DNA from: Poecilobothrus nobilitatus
Lineage: Eukaryota > Arthropoda > Insecta > Diptera > Dolichopodidae
DNA: 64,000 nt
Direction: 5' to 3'
NCBI GenBank assembly: GCA_947095535.1
Contig: OX352773.1
Coordinates: 232,419,477-232,483,476, forward strand
The translations under genes were made by a program, and so were the position numbers. Every line of letters starts with the position of its first letter. Within the stretch, counting starts at the first letter, position 1. Positions 36,462-48,070 of this stretch are shown piece after piece. The notes beneath the pieces were generated by a model that saw nothing but the letters and a program-made list of their open reading frames with translations, made no database searches and was not told the DNA's origin.

Positions 36462-36980
36462 GTTTAAAGCTAATAAAAGTAGCATTCGTTTGGCGTTTTT
36501 AAATTGAAGATATACCTTATACAACTTGTGTTATAACAATTTATAAATATAGAGCCTTTTAGAACTTTGGGGAGCTGTAGCTCCGTAACGCGTGGGGCTA
36601 CAGAAAAAAGTTGTTAAAAATAAAATTAATATTTTTATGATATCTATCAACAGCTAAAATTTCATGGTTCTATTTCAAAAAAAATGTGGGGATCTAAAAG
36701 TTAGGTGTTCGAGAGTTACCCGAAGTTTTGGTCGGATCTCAACGAAAAAAATAGGGAACCTACAAATTGTTGTAAGAATATTTTATGTTAATTACAAACC
36801 TCTAGCTTTCTTAGTTTCTAAGTTATCTTGCTGACGGAAGGACGGACAAAGCTTAATCGACTTAGAATTTAATTCTGATCCGATCCATACCTTTGAAGGT
36901 ATATCTAGTTAGCTTATTTCGAGGTGTTACAAACGGAGGTGCAATTTTAATATACCCGATCCTTATTGTACCAGTATAAT
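36462..36980 (+). mobile_element. 5'-truncated, diverged family-A element (A7)
   Basis: Starts within the A body at TTTAAAGCTAATAAAAGTAGC and continues through ATTGAAGATATACC, GGGGAGCTGTAGCTCCGTAACG, the GACGGAAGGACGGAC remnant and CATACCTTTGAAGGTATATC. It ends in a degraded hairpin (TATACCCGATCC...CCAGTATA). Its divergence from A2-A5 marks an older copy. Confidence 0.7.
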
Positions 36981-37309
36981 GAATTTAGATTTTATGTTTA
37001 TATCATGATTTAGACTTCTATTTTTGCATTTTACCATTAAAAAATGTTCTCAGGTATGAAAAGATTTAAAAATATTAAATTTACAAATTTGTAAGCCCAC
37101 AGTCATAAGAACGGAATTCAAATTAGTCAGATACTCGAAATATAAAACAAAACGTTCTGCTACAACTTTTGCTTATTTTCAAAGATTTATTCCTAAAATT
37201 TCAATATTTGAATATTCCGATTGATGTAAGATGGCAATGTTCTAAATCTTATTGTAACGGAAACCAATAGATATGCTGATCAACCTATACTAAGAAAATC
37301 CCAAGGGAA
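36981..37309. other. AT-rich spacer with a possible A-family scrap
   Basis: ACTTTTGCTTATTTTCAAAGATTTATTCC near 37160-37190 resembles the A word TCATACTTATTTTCAAAGATC, but no longer alignment is visible. Confidence 0.3.
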
Positions 37310-37640
37310 GCATAAAAGTTCTACTAAATGGATTTCAACCAATTCCGATTAACTTGAAAAACTTTTAGATTTGATGTTATGGATGGGTCTTGTAAAACTT
37401 GGCTCGATTGCAAATTATCTAAGCCAAAGCTATATGTATAAGCATGTATAAGCTTCAAGCGGAATGTATTTTGCACTGTAATAATGTTCTGTAATAATGC
37501 GAATGGTTTTCTTAATGTTGGAAGAACGTTGTAGCTCGTTAATTTTTTCACCAGTTACGATTTGGCAAAACATTTCTTAAAAAACAAAACTCATGTCATC
37601 GGCATTCTTAGAATACGAATGAAACATAATAATATGTAAG
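37310..37640 (-). pseudogene. Decayed protein-coding stretch, family unknown
   Basis: On the minus strand an ATG at 37573 opens 47 codons to a TAG at 37430 (IVTGEKINELQRSSNIKK, IITEHYYSAKYIPLEAYTC within it). Upstream in the same frame, across one TAA, the reading is also protein-like (SKNADDMSFVF). The coding-like character then continues in a second frame from 37430 to 37324 (GLDNLQSSQVLQDPSITSNL), implying a +1/-1 slip. Residue use is balanced, in contrast to chance frames in this AT-rich DNA. No family recognised. Confidence 0.35.
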
Positions 37641-38190
37641 GTGAAATAATACTGTATTTGAATGACGTGGTCCCATATGTAACTCAAGTGTCATTAAAAT
37701 ATGAATGACGTGACATGCAAAATGATTGATTTTAATTAATCTATAAATAGATTGAAGTACAATTTATGTTGTTCATTTTATGTTTAAAATAATAATAATT
37801 TAAATTAAAATGCAAATGAAATATTATTAAACATATTTTTAATGTATATAAAATTCAATTAAAAATATAATAATATTTAATGAATAATATTATTGTAATT
37901 TCTATATATTATTTATATAAAACAAAATTACAATTTAAAAATTATAACATTTTTCATATACAATTAATTTTTATTATTAAAATCAGAATTCCACTTAAAT
38001 AATGAAGTTGAAAAAGTTGTAATTATAAGTAAGATAATATTGTTTAATTAAATTTTATTAAAAATATATTTAAAAAAATGATAAAAAAAAATGTAAAATG
38101 GAGTTTAAAATACAAAAATTTAAATTAGTTTGGATTATCCATCAAAAATAATGTGATGTGTTCTTTAGTGCAGAAGGGAATATAAAATAA
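37641..38190. other. AT-rich non-coding DNA
   Basis: No gene or repeat recognised. Confidence 0.5.
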
Positions 38191-38894
38191 TTATATCCGT
38201 ATGAACTTAGCTGAAGGTATAATAAATGTGGCATTACGTTTGTGACACCTTAAAGTAGCTTTAAGACACCTTAAAGTAGATATTACATTCACGAGCCGTG
38301 CTATATTATATTTTTGCTAATCAATTTTGCCATGCATATGTACATTCATCCATCCGTCCGCACGATAACTCAAAAACTAAAGGAGTTAGGATATTGAAAT
38401 TTATACCATTCAGCTTTGTAAAATTGTTAGTTTCGCTATTTAATTTGAACAAATTCGACGACCGCAAGTTCGAAATTTTTTTTTCATATAAGAGTAATTT
38501 ATATAAGTACTCATATCTTGGTACTTAATAAAGTTAGACATCTCAAATTTTCTAAAAAAATGATCAAGTTCTATAAATTGCAATTACATCTTTGAAGTGT
38601 AGCTTGCATATCTTAGATCTTAATTAGGCTTTACATATATCTGAAATTTTGTTAAAGATGATCAAGTTTTATGGCGATAACTACAGTTAAATTTGGTTGG
38701 TTTAGGGAAACAGGTTCGAGTGGCTGTCATATAACTTCAAAATTTACATAAATATATTTCAGCACTAAAATAAGTTAAACATCTGAAATATTGTAAAAGA
38801 TGATCAAGTTTAAGGGAAATAGAGCATATCTATATAATGTTTATACATGTATCGTAGAGTTGACGCAGTCTACTTTTACATTTTTCCCCGTTTT
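38191..38894 (-). mobile_element. Degenerate family-B element (B5)
   Basis: The left end TATATCCGTATGAAC...GGTATAATAAATG is the B 3' hairpin reversed. GCATTACGTTTGTGACACC, CCATCCGTCCGCACGATAACTC and AACTAAAGGAGTTAGGA follow in B order. The right end is GTAGAGTTGACGCAGTCTAC...CCCCGTTTT. About 700 bases remain, with only one to two tandem units. Confidence 0.65.
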
Positions 38895-39954
38895 AATTAT
38901 CCAAAATAATTAATAGCTAGGTACATTGTTTTTTCAAAATGCATAATATGTATTATTATAATGAAATCGCACAGTTTTTAATATAAAAATTAATAATATA
39001 TTAATATAAAAATAAATTTAAAATTTTAATAGAATTTTATATAACTCATATTTTTATTAATTTGTATTTAAATATTATTAACAAATTGAATAATTGAAAT
39101 TTAATTTTTTTTTTAATTACTTATTTTCTGATACAAATTGTATATATTATGCAAAAAAAAATTATATCAAAATAACATGTAGAAAATTACATAAAGTGTT
39201 AATTATTATTTATTTTTGTCGTGTAATTAAAAAAATATTGTTGAATTAAATAAAATCAATTAAATTATGAATGGCTATAAAAGTATTATATTATAGTATG
39301 AAAAATTAAAAATGCGAGTTAAAAATGACAATAATTTGACAATCAATCAATAATGACAATTTTATTGACAATTTTTGTGTTTATTTAGATTTTACATCTA
39401 AGCACAAGATCAATCTATATAAATTTTTATTTAAGAATATATTTCTATATCAATTTGTTGAGAATATAATATAGCTGTCAATATTTTCGTATTACAATTT
39501 ATTGACAATATAGTTGACAACATATCACTTAGTGTACAGGAAGCTTAATTCATTGATGGCTTAAGTTTTGGAGCACGCCATTACTTCGCCTTTTTAAAAC
39601 CTCGTTTCCTTTTTCTCCAACCTTGTCAGAGCAACTATAAGTTCTTTCTCCATTTCTCTCACCTATTTATAAACGCTAACATAGGATTTACCAACCACAA
39701 CCTTTTAAATTAATTTAAAATAATTATATCAACATACAATCATTAGATTATTAATTATCTTTTTAAAAATATTTTATATGTACTTTTATTTATTTTATTT
39801 ATATTAAAATTTAATATAAAATATTAAATAATTTAGCGATATTATTGAACCATCGGCTACTAAGGCCATAGGTTTATACTATTATAATTATATACTAATA
39901 TTATTTGTTTTGCTTAGATTATATACTATATATTTACATTATATTTGGTAGTAA
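38895..39954. other. AT-rich non-coding DNA
   Basis: No gene or repeat recognised. Confidence 0.5.
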
Positions 39955-41190
39955 GGGGAGTATTTAAAGAACAAGGCAAAATGTAAACCAACGGTTTTTA
40001 AAAGCGCACATTTACAAAAGATAATACAAACTGCTTACAATTGTGACATGCACTAAAATTTGAAAATTTCATGTAATAAGAAAAATAGGACAAAATAGGA
40101 CGTGAAAATAGGACATTTTTGAAATTTTGAGGGGCCGTAAGTCCGGAATCCTATATAACTAAAAAAAGCCGTTAACACGCGTAAAAATATATTATTGAAC
40201 CTTTAATTTTCATACCTCGCCGAAGAAAAATTTTTACAGGTGCCTAAGTTACAGGTGTTTAAAAATACCAAATTTTCAATTTTTGAGGCGTAATAACTCT
40301 TAAAGAGGGGGTGTTACCAAAAAATTTTCTGAGGCTTACACTAATTCTAAAAGTTCTTTCTTGTCTCAAAATTTCAAGTTTCTATCTAAAGGCGTGCCGG
40401 AGTTATGAAAAAAGAAATTTCATTCAAAATATGGTTTTCACATAACGGTAAATTTAAATAGTAAATTACAAAATATTGCAAAATTTTGATATGGTTTTAT
40501 ATTGATAATAAAATTTTCGATCTTCTAGCGGTCTTAGATTGCAAAACTATTACGCAGGGCCTGAGATATATACATCTGAAAATGGGACTTTTTCGCAATT
40601 TTGAAGAGCTGCAACTTTGGAACCTTTTACAACTAAAACGAACCTTTAACACACATTAAAATATATTACTGTAGCTTTAAATTTTATATCTTGCAGAAGT
40701 AAAATGTGTACAGATTCCTAAGTTACAGGTGTTTAAAAAGAGCAAATTTTCAATTTTTAAGTCCTCATATCTCATAAACAGGTGGTGGTCCAAAAAAATT
40801 TGCTGAGCAAACTTATACTCTATCTAAGAAGCGTGCCGGAGTTATGAAAGTAGAAAAATTATGCAAATTGTATAATTTTGATATTAATTTACAAAGATAA
40901 AAGAAATACCTGTCGAATGACGTTTTCAGATTGAAAAAATCTTAAGCAGAACATAAGATATATGCATTTAAAAATAGGGCTTTTTCAAAGTTTGAGGGGG
41001 TGTAGCTCCGTAATGGGAGGGGCTTCATGAAAAAGTTGTTCCACAAAATTATTTTTTTATGAGACCTACCCATGGTTAAAATTTTTTTTCTCTATCTTTA
41101 ACGGTGTAGAAATTTTGTAAACAGACGGACGGATGGACAGAGTGAAACTAATAAGCACATTTTTTCAAAATTTTTTTGGAAATGTGCTAA
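39955..41190 (+). mobile_element. DINE-like element D2, near full length
   Basis: Starts GAACAAGGCAAAATGTAAACC and carries the repeated core (CATAACGGTAAATTTAAATAG, GGCGTGCCGGAGTTATGAAA twice). It then has GGGTGTAGCTCCGTAATGGGAGG, ATGAGACCTACCCATGG and the short GACGGACGGATGGACAGAG tract. It ends with a hairpin GCACATTT (41155-41162) / AAATGTGC (41180-41187). Same architecture as family A but a different terminal hairpin, so a distinct family. No coding capacity. Confidence 0.65.
41155..41187 (+). terminator. 3' terminal hairpin of D2
   Basis: GCACATTT and AAATGTGC form a perfect 8-base stem around a T/A-rich loop; the same stem appears in D5. Presumed end signal of the element. Confidence 0.5.
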
Positions 41191-41361
41191 AAACACTTTC
41201 GACCGAAGCCCATGAACTTTTCGTTTACTTATTTATTTCTGAAATCTCGCTTTTTTAAATTGCTTTTAGTTTTAGAATTTAAAAATGAGCTGTCTCCACC
41301 ACAGGACCGACCGCCACTACACAAAAAGTACAATGTCAAAATTTATAGATTTTTTATATAA

Positions 41362-42195
41362 TAATTTATATCAAAGCAAAATAACTTCTAATAATTTAAC
41401 AACATTTTGTTTTATTCAATAACAATAATAAGCAATGAAATCGTAAAAATATACATATGTATGTGCATTCATTCATACATCCATTTATATTATTGTGTAT
41501 CTAATACATGATTTTTTTTTCATTCAAAAATATTAGAAGTAAAAAATAATAAAAACTGTAAACAATTACAAAACAAACATACGATTAATATTGAATCAGC
41601 TAACAAAAATTTTACCGTTTTAATTTTATGTCATTTTAATAATATACATAGATATAAGTACATAATGTGCATATATAAATTTTTAGAAATATAAAAAAAA
41701 AAATTGTTCATATAAATTCATATGGCGTGTTATGTATGAAATTTGGACTTAGAAAAAAAATTAAATAAAAGTTAAAGTTAGTCGGAGCAAAAAATGTTCT
41801 ATGGGTTATTCCGCTTTAAGTGTGTAACAACTTTATCCTAATAATTTTTCTCATAAAATTTTTCTGTTATGAAATATTCGTAAAAAGTACACTAGTAACT
41901 ACCACTTGCGGTTGTCCGATATGCTCCAAAAACTTATCAATCCGAGATATTTATGTAATTTCATTTTTAAAACCTGAAATATGAAATTGCAAAAAATCCG
42001 CTCAGTCGTTTAAGCTGTATACGTGCCAATAGACATACCCACACACACACGAACCCACCCACACACACACAACACACACAGACGAACATCATGCTAAAAA
42101 AAATTTTACAGCCTTCTCCACACCGGAGTGGTGCATATTTTCCAAAATCTCGGGTACAAATTTTTAGTATGAAAACAATACCTACCTTATACGTC
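41362..42195 (+). mobile_element. Repeat G, copy P (unoccupied insertion site)
   Basis: 41362-42075 is nearly the same as 56212-56546 joined to 58736-59107. At 41691-41703 the sequence reads AT, eleven A's, then TTGTTCATATAAATTC without interruption. The other copy carries element B2 at exactly that point. The G body includes GTTATGAAATATTCGTAAAAAG, TAACTACCACTTGCGG, an AC-rich stretch (42038-42080) and a 3' hairpin-like CCACACCGGAGTGG near 42119. Probably another non-autonomous element; class unknown. Confidence 0.65.
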
Positions 42196-42215
42196 ATAAT
42201 TGTATGGGGTCAGTA

Positions 42216-42352
42216 AAAAGCGAGATTTTCAAAAGTGAAATTTTAAAAAGCGAGATTTTGGAAAGGCGAGATTTTGAAAAACGAGATTTTGAAAAAGGGA
42301 GATTTTAAAAGGCGAGATTTTAAAAAGCGAGATTAAAAATGTCGAGATTTCG
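42216..42352 (+). repeat. Tandem array of a 16-18 base GCGAGATTTT unit
   Basis: GCGAGATTTTGAAAAA and close variants (GTGAAATTTT, GGGAGATTTT, ACGAGATTTT) recur about eight times. Read in reverse the unit is TTTTCAAAATCTCGC, similar in length and AAAATC core to the arms of the foldback element at 19262-19806. No inverted partner arm is visible downstream. Confidence 0.75.
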
Positions 42353-43030
42353 TACTAGACCCTCCTTTTTCATATAGGTTTGTTCGATAACTCATAAATT
42401 TTCATAAATTTGCGAAAATGTGTGGTAAAAACCTGTTCGCGTACTGAGAATTTTTGAGTTTTATAAGAAGAGTACTAAAAAAGTGAGTAAAAAATAGACA
42501 TGGCTCTCTTTTTAAAATTTTTACAAATAAATTTTATTTGTAAAAATTTACTGACGTTTATTTTTTTTGCTATTGTTGCTGTTTTTACTGCCATTTGTCA
42601 AAAAAATAAACAAAGAAAAGTAAACAAAAGTAATTAAACAAAAGAAGATAAACGAAGAAGGATTATAGTATCATTTAATAAAATTTAATTTTCGTCCTCC
42701 ATATACGTATTAAATACTTTTTTTTACATTTTTGAATTAAACATTTTTTTCTAATTTCTTTTGTTTAATCCGCTTTTGAAGTAGATAATATATATATATA
42801 GTATATAATAATAATGTCTTGTTCTGGAATAGGATGTATAGATAGTGATTGGTACCAAGAATTGAGTTTGCTGGAGAATTCTTGAATCAAATGAAAATAA
42901 AATAAAATTTATTGTTATTAATTTTTGATATTGTGGAATTTAAGTCATCTCGCAATTTATTATATTATTAGACAATCAAATCCTTTTAACTACATTTTTC
43001 AAAAACATTTTAAAAATTTGTTTATTAGTT
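42353..43030. other. AT-rich non-coding DNA
   Basis: No gene recognised; TATATA microsatellite near 42788-42801. Confidence 0.5.
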
Positions 43031-43862
43031 TTGAGGCAAGAAATATCCTTGAGCTATTACTAAAATTGAAAATTAGCTATTTTAAAACACCTGTAACTTA
43101 GGCACATTTTTCTTCGACAAGACAAAAAAAATAAAGCTGCAGTAATATATTTTTACGTGTATTAATGGTTTATTTTAATTGTATGTATATTTATTGTATA
43201 TTTAATTTCTTTTAATGGTTCCAAAGCTACAGGCCCCCAATATTGCAAAAAACTCTATTTTCAGATGTATATATATCAGGCTCTGCGTATTAGTTTTACA
43301 ATCTAAAGACCAGAAATTTTCTTACCTCTATAAAACAATACCAAAATTATGCAATATTTTGTAATTTACGAAATTTACCGTTATGTTAAAACCAAATTTT
43401 GAATGATATTTCTATTTTCATAACTCCGGCACGCTTTGAGATAGGAATATCAAATTTTGAGTTTTATGAATTTTAAAATCATGAATTCATGAATTTTAAA
43501 ATTAGTATAAGTTTCTTCAGAAAATTTTTCGGTAGCACCCCTTCTTTAAGAGTTATTACGCCTCAAAAATTGAAAATTTCCTATTTTTAGACACCTTTAA
43601 CTTAGGCACCTGTAAATATTTTTCTTCGGCAAGACATGAAAATTAAAGGTTCAATAATACATTTGTTCGTGTGTTAACGGTGTTTTTTAGTTATACAAGG
43701 TTGTGGGCTTACAGCCCTTCAAAATTCTAGAAAAGTCCTATTTTCACGTTTTTTCTTATTACATGTCAAATTTTTGTGCAAGTCACAACTCTAAACAGAT
43801 TGTATTGTATTTTGGAAATGTACGTTTCTAAAAACCGTTGGTTTACATTCTACCTTGTTTTG
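43031..43862 (-). mobile_element. Family-D element D3, 3' end missing
   Basis: On the minus strand it starts near 43862 with AAAACAAGGTAGAATGTAAACC. It carries the D core words (GCGTGCCGGAGTTATGAAAA, CTGTAACTTAGG, TTACCGTTATG in reverse) up to about 43031. The ATGAGACCTACC and (GGAC)n part is absent. Confidence 0.65.
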
Positions 43863-45234
43863 TTTTCTTTTGGAATCAAAAAAATTTTTATCTAAAAGTT
43901 TTTCAGTTTTGGGAAATATTTTGGAAGTTGTCTATAACAAGAGTTCAGTTTATACCTACTGAAGAGATAATATACAAACATTTAACATCAATTTTTCGGA
44001 TATATTGATCTATTGATGATTGCACCAATTTAAATAAATAGCAATTATTACTGGTGTGCAAAAATTTAATAGTATATACACGTAGTTAGAACACAGAATA
44101 GGCTATGTTTAAGGATACTTAATTAAATATGATATAGAAATAGGATTTTTTTTGTTTTTCATTTTTCCATTATTTTATAATACTAATTTTCGAGGAATTT
44201 AAAAAAATTTAATTTAACATTACACTATTAAAGGTCATCATTCTAAATAAAACAACGATAAAATATCATACTTAAAAATTAGTACAAAGTTTATTGATGA
44301 TATTAACAGATAATGTGGTTAGTATATAACTCGTTTAAATTTTTGATAAAAAATGCGGTTGCTAATTACTGAAACACATTTAATATTTATAATCGAGAAT
44401 TTTAGGTCAAAAAATTTAAACATAAAATTTTATGTTTTTATGAAGCAAACTAGATATTTTTTTTTAAAATAAAAACCTAAAATATATTATGGGCAATATA
44501 ATATTATTTTTGCAAAAGTTAAAATATTAACTGCATATACTTAAATAAAAATAAAAATAACCTAATATTTAACCTACACTAACATTTTAATTTAATAACT
44601 GTAATTAAGTGTAATTTAAGTGGTTGCTATAGGTTTTAACAAAATAAATATTATTCTTTTGACAGAAATTATAAATAAAACACTTTATTTATGCAGATAA
44701 CTTTTAACACTAGACAAACGAAAGTGTACGATCATAACAACCAAAAGTATTTTACTATGCTTTGCAACTACATATTATTATAATATGTATACTTTGTTTT
44801 TAAAAGATTTTATTTTGCATTTTGTTACTTTTTCTAAATATTAAATTCAAAAAGATAGTTTATCAGATACTTGCAATAAATTTTAGATGTACGTTTGTCT
44901 CTGAATTGAAAATTTTGAAAGATGCTTCGGTAAATTTTTAATTAATTACCTTAACAGTCATTTTGACAGGTATTTTAAGATTGTTTTTTTTAGGTATTAT
45001 AAAACATCAATCCATTTTCTTGTATTAAAGTGCTTTTATTTAATTCAACTCAATAATAATTTTAGTTAATTAGCTATTTTAAGTTAAGTTTTCTTTTCAA
45101 AAAGTAACTAATTTCCTTAAAAAATAAATTTATTAATAAAAATGTATTAATGATATGTAAATTATCCTTGAATTTTTTCAACCGTAAGTTTGTGGAACAT
45201 CTTAATTAAATTTTATTGAGCAAAAAATTGTTTT
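43863..45234. other. AT-rich non-coding DNA
   Basis: No gene or repeat recognised. Confidence 0.5.
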
Positions 45235-45574
45235 TTATTTATACTTTTTGTCCACAAAATAATTTTATTAATATTTTATTGTTTTATAAGTCTTAAAATA
45301 TTATATTTATTTATTATAAAGCCTATATATATTTCGGTATCACTGCCATCATCAGGGCGAATACAATTTATTGTATAAGTATTAAATTGTATTCGCCCTT
45401 TCGGTATCACTGCCATCATCAGGGCGAATACTTATACAATAAATTGTATTCGCCCTGATGATGGCAGTGATGCCGAAATATATATAGGCTTTATAATAAA
45501 TAAATATAATATTTTAAGACTTATAAAAAAATAAAATATTAATAAAATTATTTTGTGGACAAGAAGTATAAATA
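45235..45574. mobile_element. Long inverted repeat with hammerhead-like cores
   Basis: The left arm (45235-45363: TTTATACTTTTTGTCCACAA ... GGGCGAATAC) is the near-perfect reverse complement of the right arm (about 45447-45574). The centre repeats part of the arm. The words CTGATGA, GGCA-GTGA-TGCC (a 4-bp stem with a 4-base loop) and GAAA occur in that order at 45455-45478 on the plus strand, and twice in reverse at about 45333-45356 and 45398-45424 with one stem change. This matches the conserved order of a hammerhead ribozyme core, with one extra U before helix II. Penelope-like retroelements carry such motifs. The repeat ends where element A5 begins. Confidence 0.5.
45455..45478 (+). ncRNA. 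Hammerhead-ribozyme-like core motif
   Basis: CTGATGA (45455-45461), a bulged T, helix II GGCA/TGCC with loop GTGA, and GAAA (45475-45478). Flanking TATATATAGGC can pair with GCCTATATATA at about 45320-45331 as a helix III. A cleavage-site triplet has not been assigned, and helix I is uncertain. Cleavage activity is not implied. Confidence 0.35.
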
Positions 45575-47460
45575 AACGAGGAAGAATACAGTTGCCTTTG
45601 TCAACAGCATGTTACTTTGCTTACAATATTATTTTTTTAATATTTTAGTATTTTAAAATAATTTGGGTGAATTTTATAATTTCTAGAACTATGGCTTGTA
45701 CATATTCAAACTATATGTTTATACATTCTTCAAAACCAGATTTTAACCTTCCACATAACGATTATCAATCCAAAACTTTTTCAAATATTCTATAGTACCA
45801 TTTAATACTAAGTGGTAAATGTATATTAAATTTACTTAGTACATAATAGTAAATATAATTTTAAATATTATATTATATTATATTTAAATATTCCATTGAC
45901 AGAATAATTTCTTATAAATACAATAAAATACATATATGTATGTAAATACGGCGCTATATAATATACAGCTATACTCTTATCATTCATTCACTAGTGACAT
46001 ATACGATATGTAAATAAACATGATATTATGTAAGTATGTATGTATATCAATATCATATAAATAAAAATTCTTTAAGTAACCGTTATGTTGTTTATACCCG
46101 TACGATAGGATCGGGTATAATAAAATTACTCCTCCGTTTGTAACACCTCGAAATAAGCGAGCTAGATATACCTTCAAAGGTATGGATCGGATCAGAAAAA
46201 AATTCTAAGACTTTTGAGCCATGTCCGTCCGTCCGTCCGTCCGTCCGTCCGTCCGTCAGCACGCTAACTCAAAAACTAAGAAAGCTAGAATCTTGAAATT
46301 TACACAAAATATTTTGGGAGTAATTTGTAGGTTCCCTATTTTTTTTGGTTGAGTTTGGAGCAAGCCTTAAGGTAGCTCTCGAACACCTAACTTTTAGATC
46401 CCCACATTTTTTTTGCAATAGAGCTATGAAATTTTAACTACTGATAGATCTCACAAAAATATTAATTTTATTTTTAATAACTTTTTTTTGTAGCCCCACC
46501 CGTTACGGAGCTACAGCTCCCCAAAGGTTCAAAAAAGCTCTATATTTAAATTGTTATAGCACAAGTTGTATAAGGTATATCTTCATTTTGAAAACGCCAA
46601 ACGATTACGACTTTCATTAGCTTTAAAAGTGTATATACAATAAATATATATTTGTGGCATACGGTGTCTTAATTTACCGTTATGCGAAACTCAAATTTTG
46701 CAAAATTCTTTAACCCTTCTAGGTGTTTAAAAATAGGAAATTTTCAGTTTTTGACCCCTTACAGCTCCTAAACGGGGAGTGATAAAAAAAAAATTTCTGA
46801 AATGACTCATACTTATTTTCAAAGATCTAACTTCTGTCAAAATTTCAAGTTTCCAACTTAAACCGTTTAGAAGATAGAAGGGTTAAAGGATTTAAATTAA
46901 AAGGAGGTAAATTAAGACACTGTATGCCACAAATATATATTTATTGTATATATACTTTTAAAGCTAATAAAATTAGTAATCGTTTAGTGTTTTCAAAAAC
47001 CTTATAAAACTTGTGCTATAACAATTTAAATATAGAGCTTTTTTGAACTTTTGGGGAGCTGTAGCTCCGTAACGGGTGGGGCTACAAAAAAAAGTTATTA
47101 AAAATAAAATTAATATTTTTGTAAGATCTATCAGTTAAAATTTCATAGCTCTATTTCAAAAAAAATGTCGGGATCTAAAAGTTATGTGCTTGAGAGCTAC
47201 CCTAAGTTTTGCTCCAAACTCAACCAAAAAAAATAGGGAACCTACAAATTACTCCCAGAATATTTTGTGTAAATTTCAAGATTCTAGCTTTCTTAGTTTT
47301 TGAGTTAGCGTGCTGACGGACGGACGGACGGACATGGCTCAAATTAAAATTTTTTTCTGATCCGATCCATACCTTTGAAGGTATATCTAGCTCGCTTATT
47401 TCGAGGTTTTACAAACGGAGGAGTAATTTTATTATACCCGATCCTATCGTACGGGTATAA
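45574..47460. mobile_element. Rearranged family-A element (A5) with inverted 3' half
   Basis: 45574-46092 is the 5' third of an A element in plus orientation, cut at TTATGTTGTTTAT. From 46093 the sequence is the 3' end of an A element in reverse (hairpin, (GTCC)8 at 46223-46257, core) up to CCCTTCT at 46720. From AGGTGTTTAAAAATAGG at 46721 it is plus again and ends with core, (GGAC)4 and the 3' hairpin at 47459. The middle is therefore an inverted duplication of about 600 bases inside one element. Confidence 0.75.
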
Positions 47461-47707
47461 AAACAATTTTTTACTCAATAAATCTAAAAATGTAACTTAT
47501 ATGGTAGATATCAAAGAAGCAATTCCAGTAGTAAGTATCTAAATAGTATTCATTCAGGTGAAGTGAATAATTAAATTATCTTTCGAATGGTATATCGACA
47601 CATCAGGTACTTTACATTTCTAGTTATGAATTTATTGAAAAATTTTTGAATAGTTAACAGTTTTATTATTTGCTTAGCTGAATTATATTAACGACCATAT
47701 ATAAATT

Positions 47708-48070
47708 ATGTTGCTTTGTCCGATTTTCTGGTGTATATTTTTGTTTAATATATTAATAGAATTAAAATTTATTATTAATATTATCACCAATATTATATTT
47801 AAAAAATTTAATTTTAAAATTATTTCAACATTAATATCAGACTATAAATGCTTGCTCAAAAATATTATAAGTATGTCAAGGATATTATATTTCAGAATTT
47901 CTGAAGGAATGCCAAAAATGATAAATTTAAAGCTGTTGTGGAATTTTTTTTTTTTTGTGTGTTATAAATTTACAATACAGAAAAAGTTTTTATTTACAGT
48001 TGTAAACAGTACTTGTGTTTTTGTTTATCCTTCAATTAAAGCAGTACAGTTATATTGCTTAAAAGCATAG
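47708..48070 (+). CDS. 120-codon ORF, hydrophobic, unrecognised
   Basis: Longest open frame in the window: ATG at 47708, TAG at 48068. The first 60 residues are Ile/Phe/Lys-rich, as in chance AT-rich frames. The C-terminal half is more protein-like (SRILYFRISEGMPKMINLKL; LFTVVNSTCVFVYPSIKAVQ) with possible membrane segments. A rough estimate from stop-codon frequency gives about 0.2 frames of this length expected by chance in 64 kb, so it is suggestive but not proof. It lies outside all recognised repeats. Could be an exon of a membrane protein or fortuitous. Confidence 0.25.
   Translation: MLLCPIFWCIFLFNILIELKFIINIITNIIFKKFNFKIISTLISDYKCLLKNIISMSRILYFRISEGMPKMINLKLLWNFFFFVCYKFTIQKKFLFTVVNSTCVFVYPSIKAVQLYCLKA

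Noticed and set aside
42038..42080. AC-rich stretch as a separate microsatellite locus
   Set aside because: The same stretch is present at 59060-59107, so it is part of repeat G.
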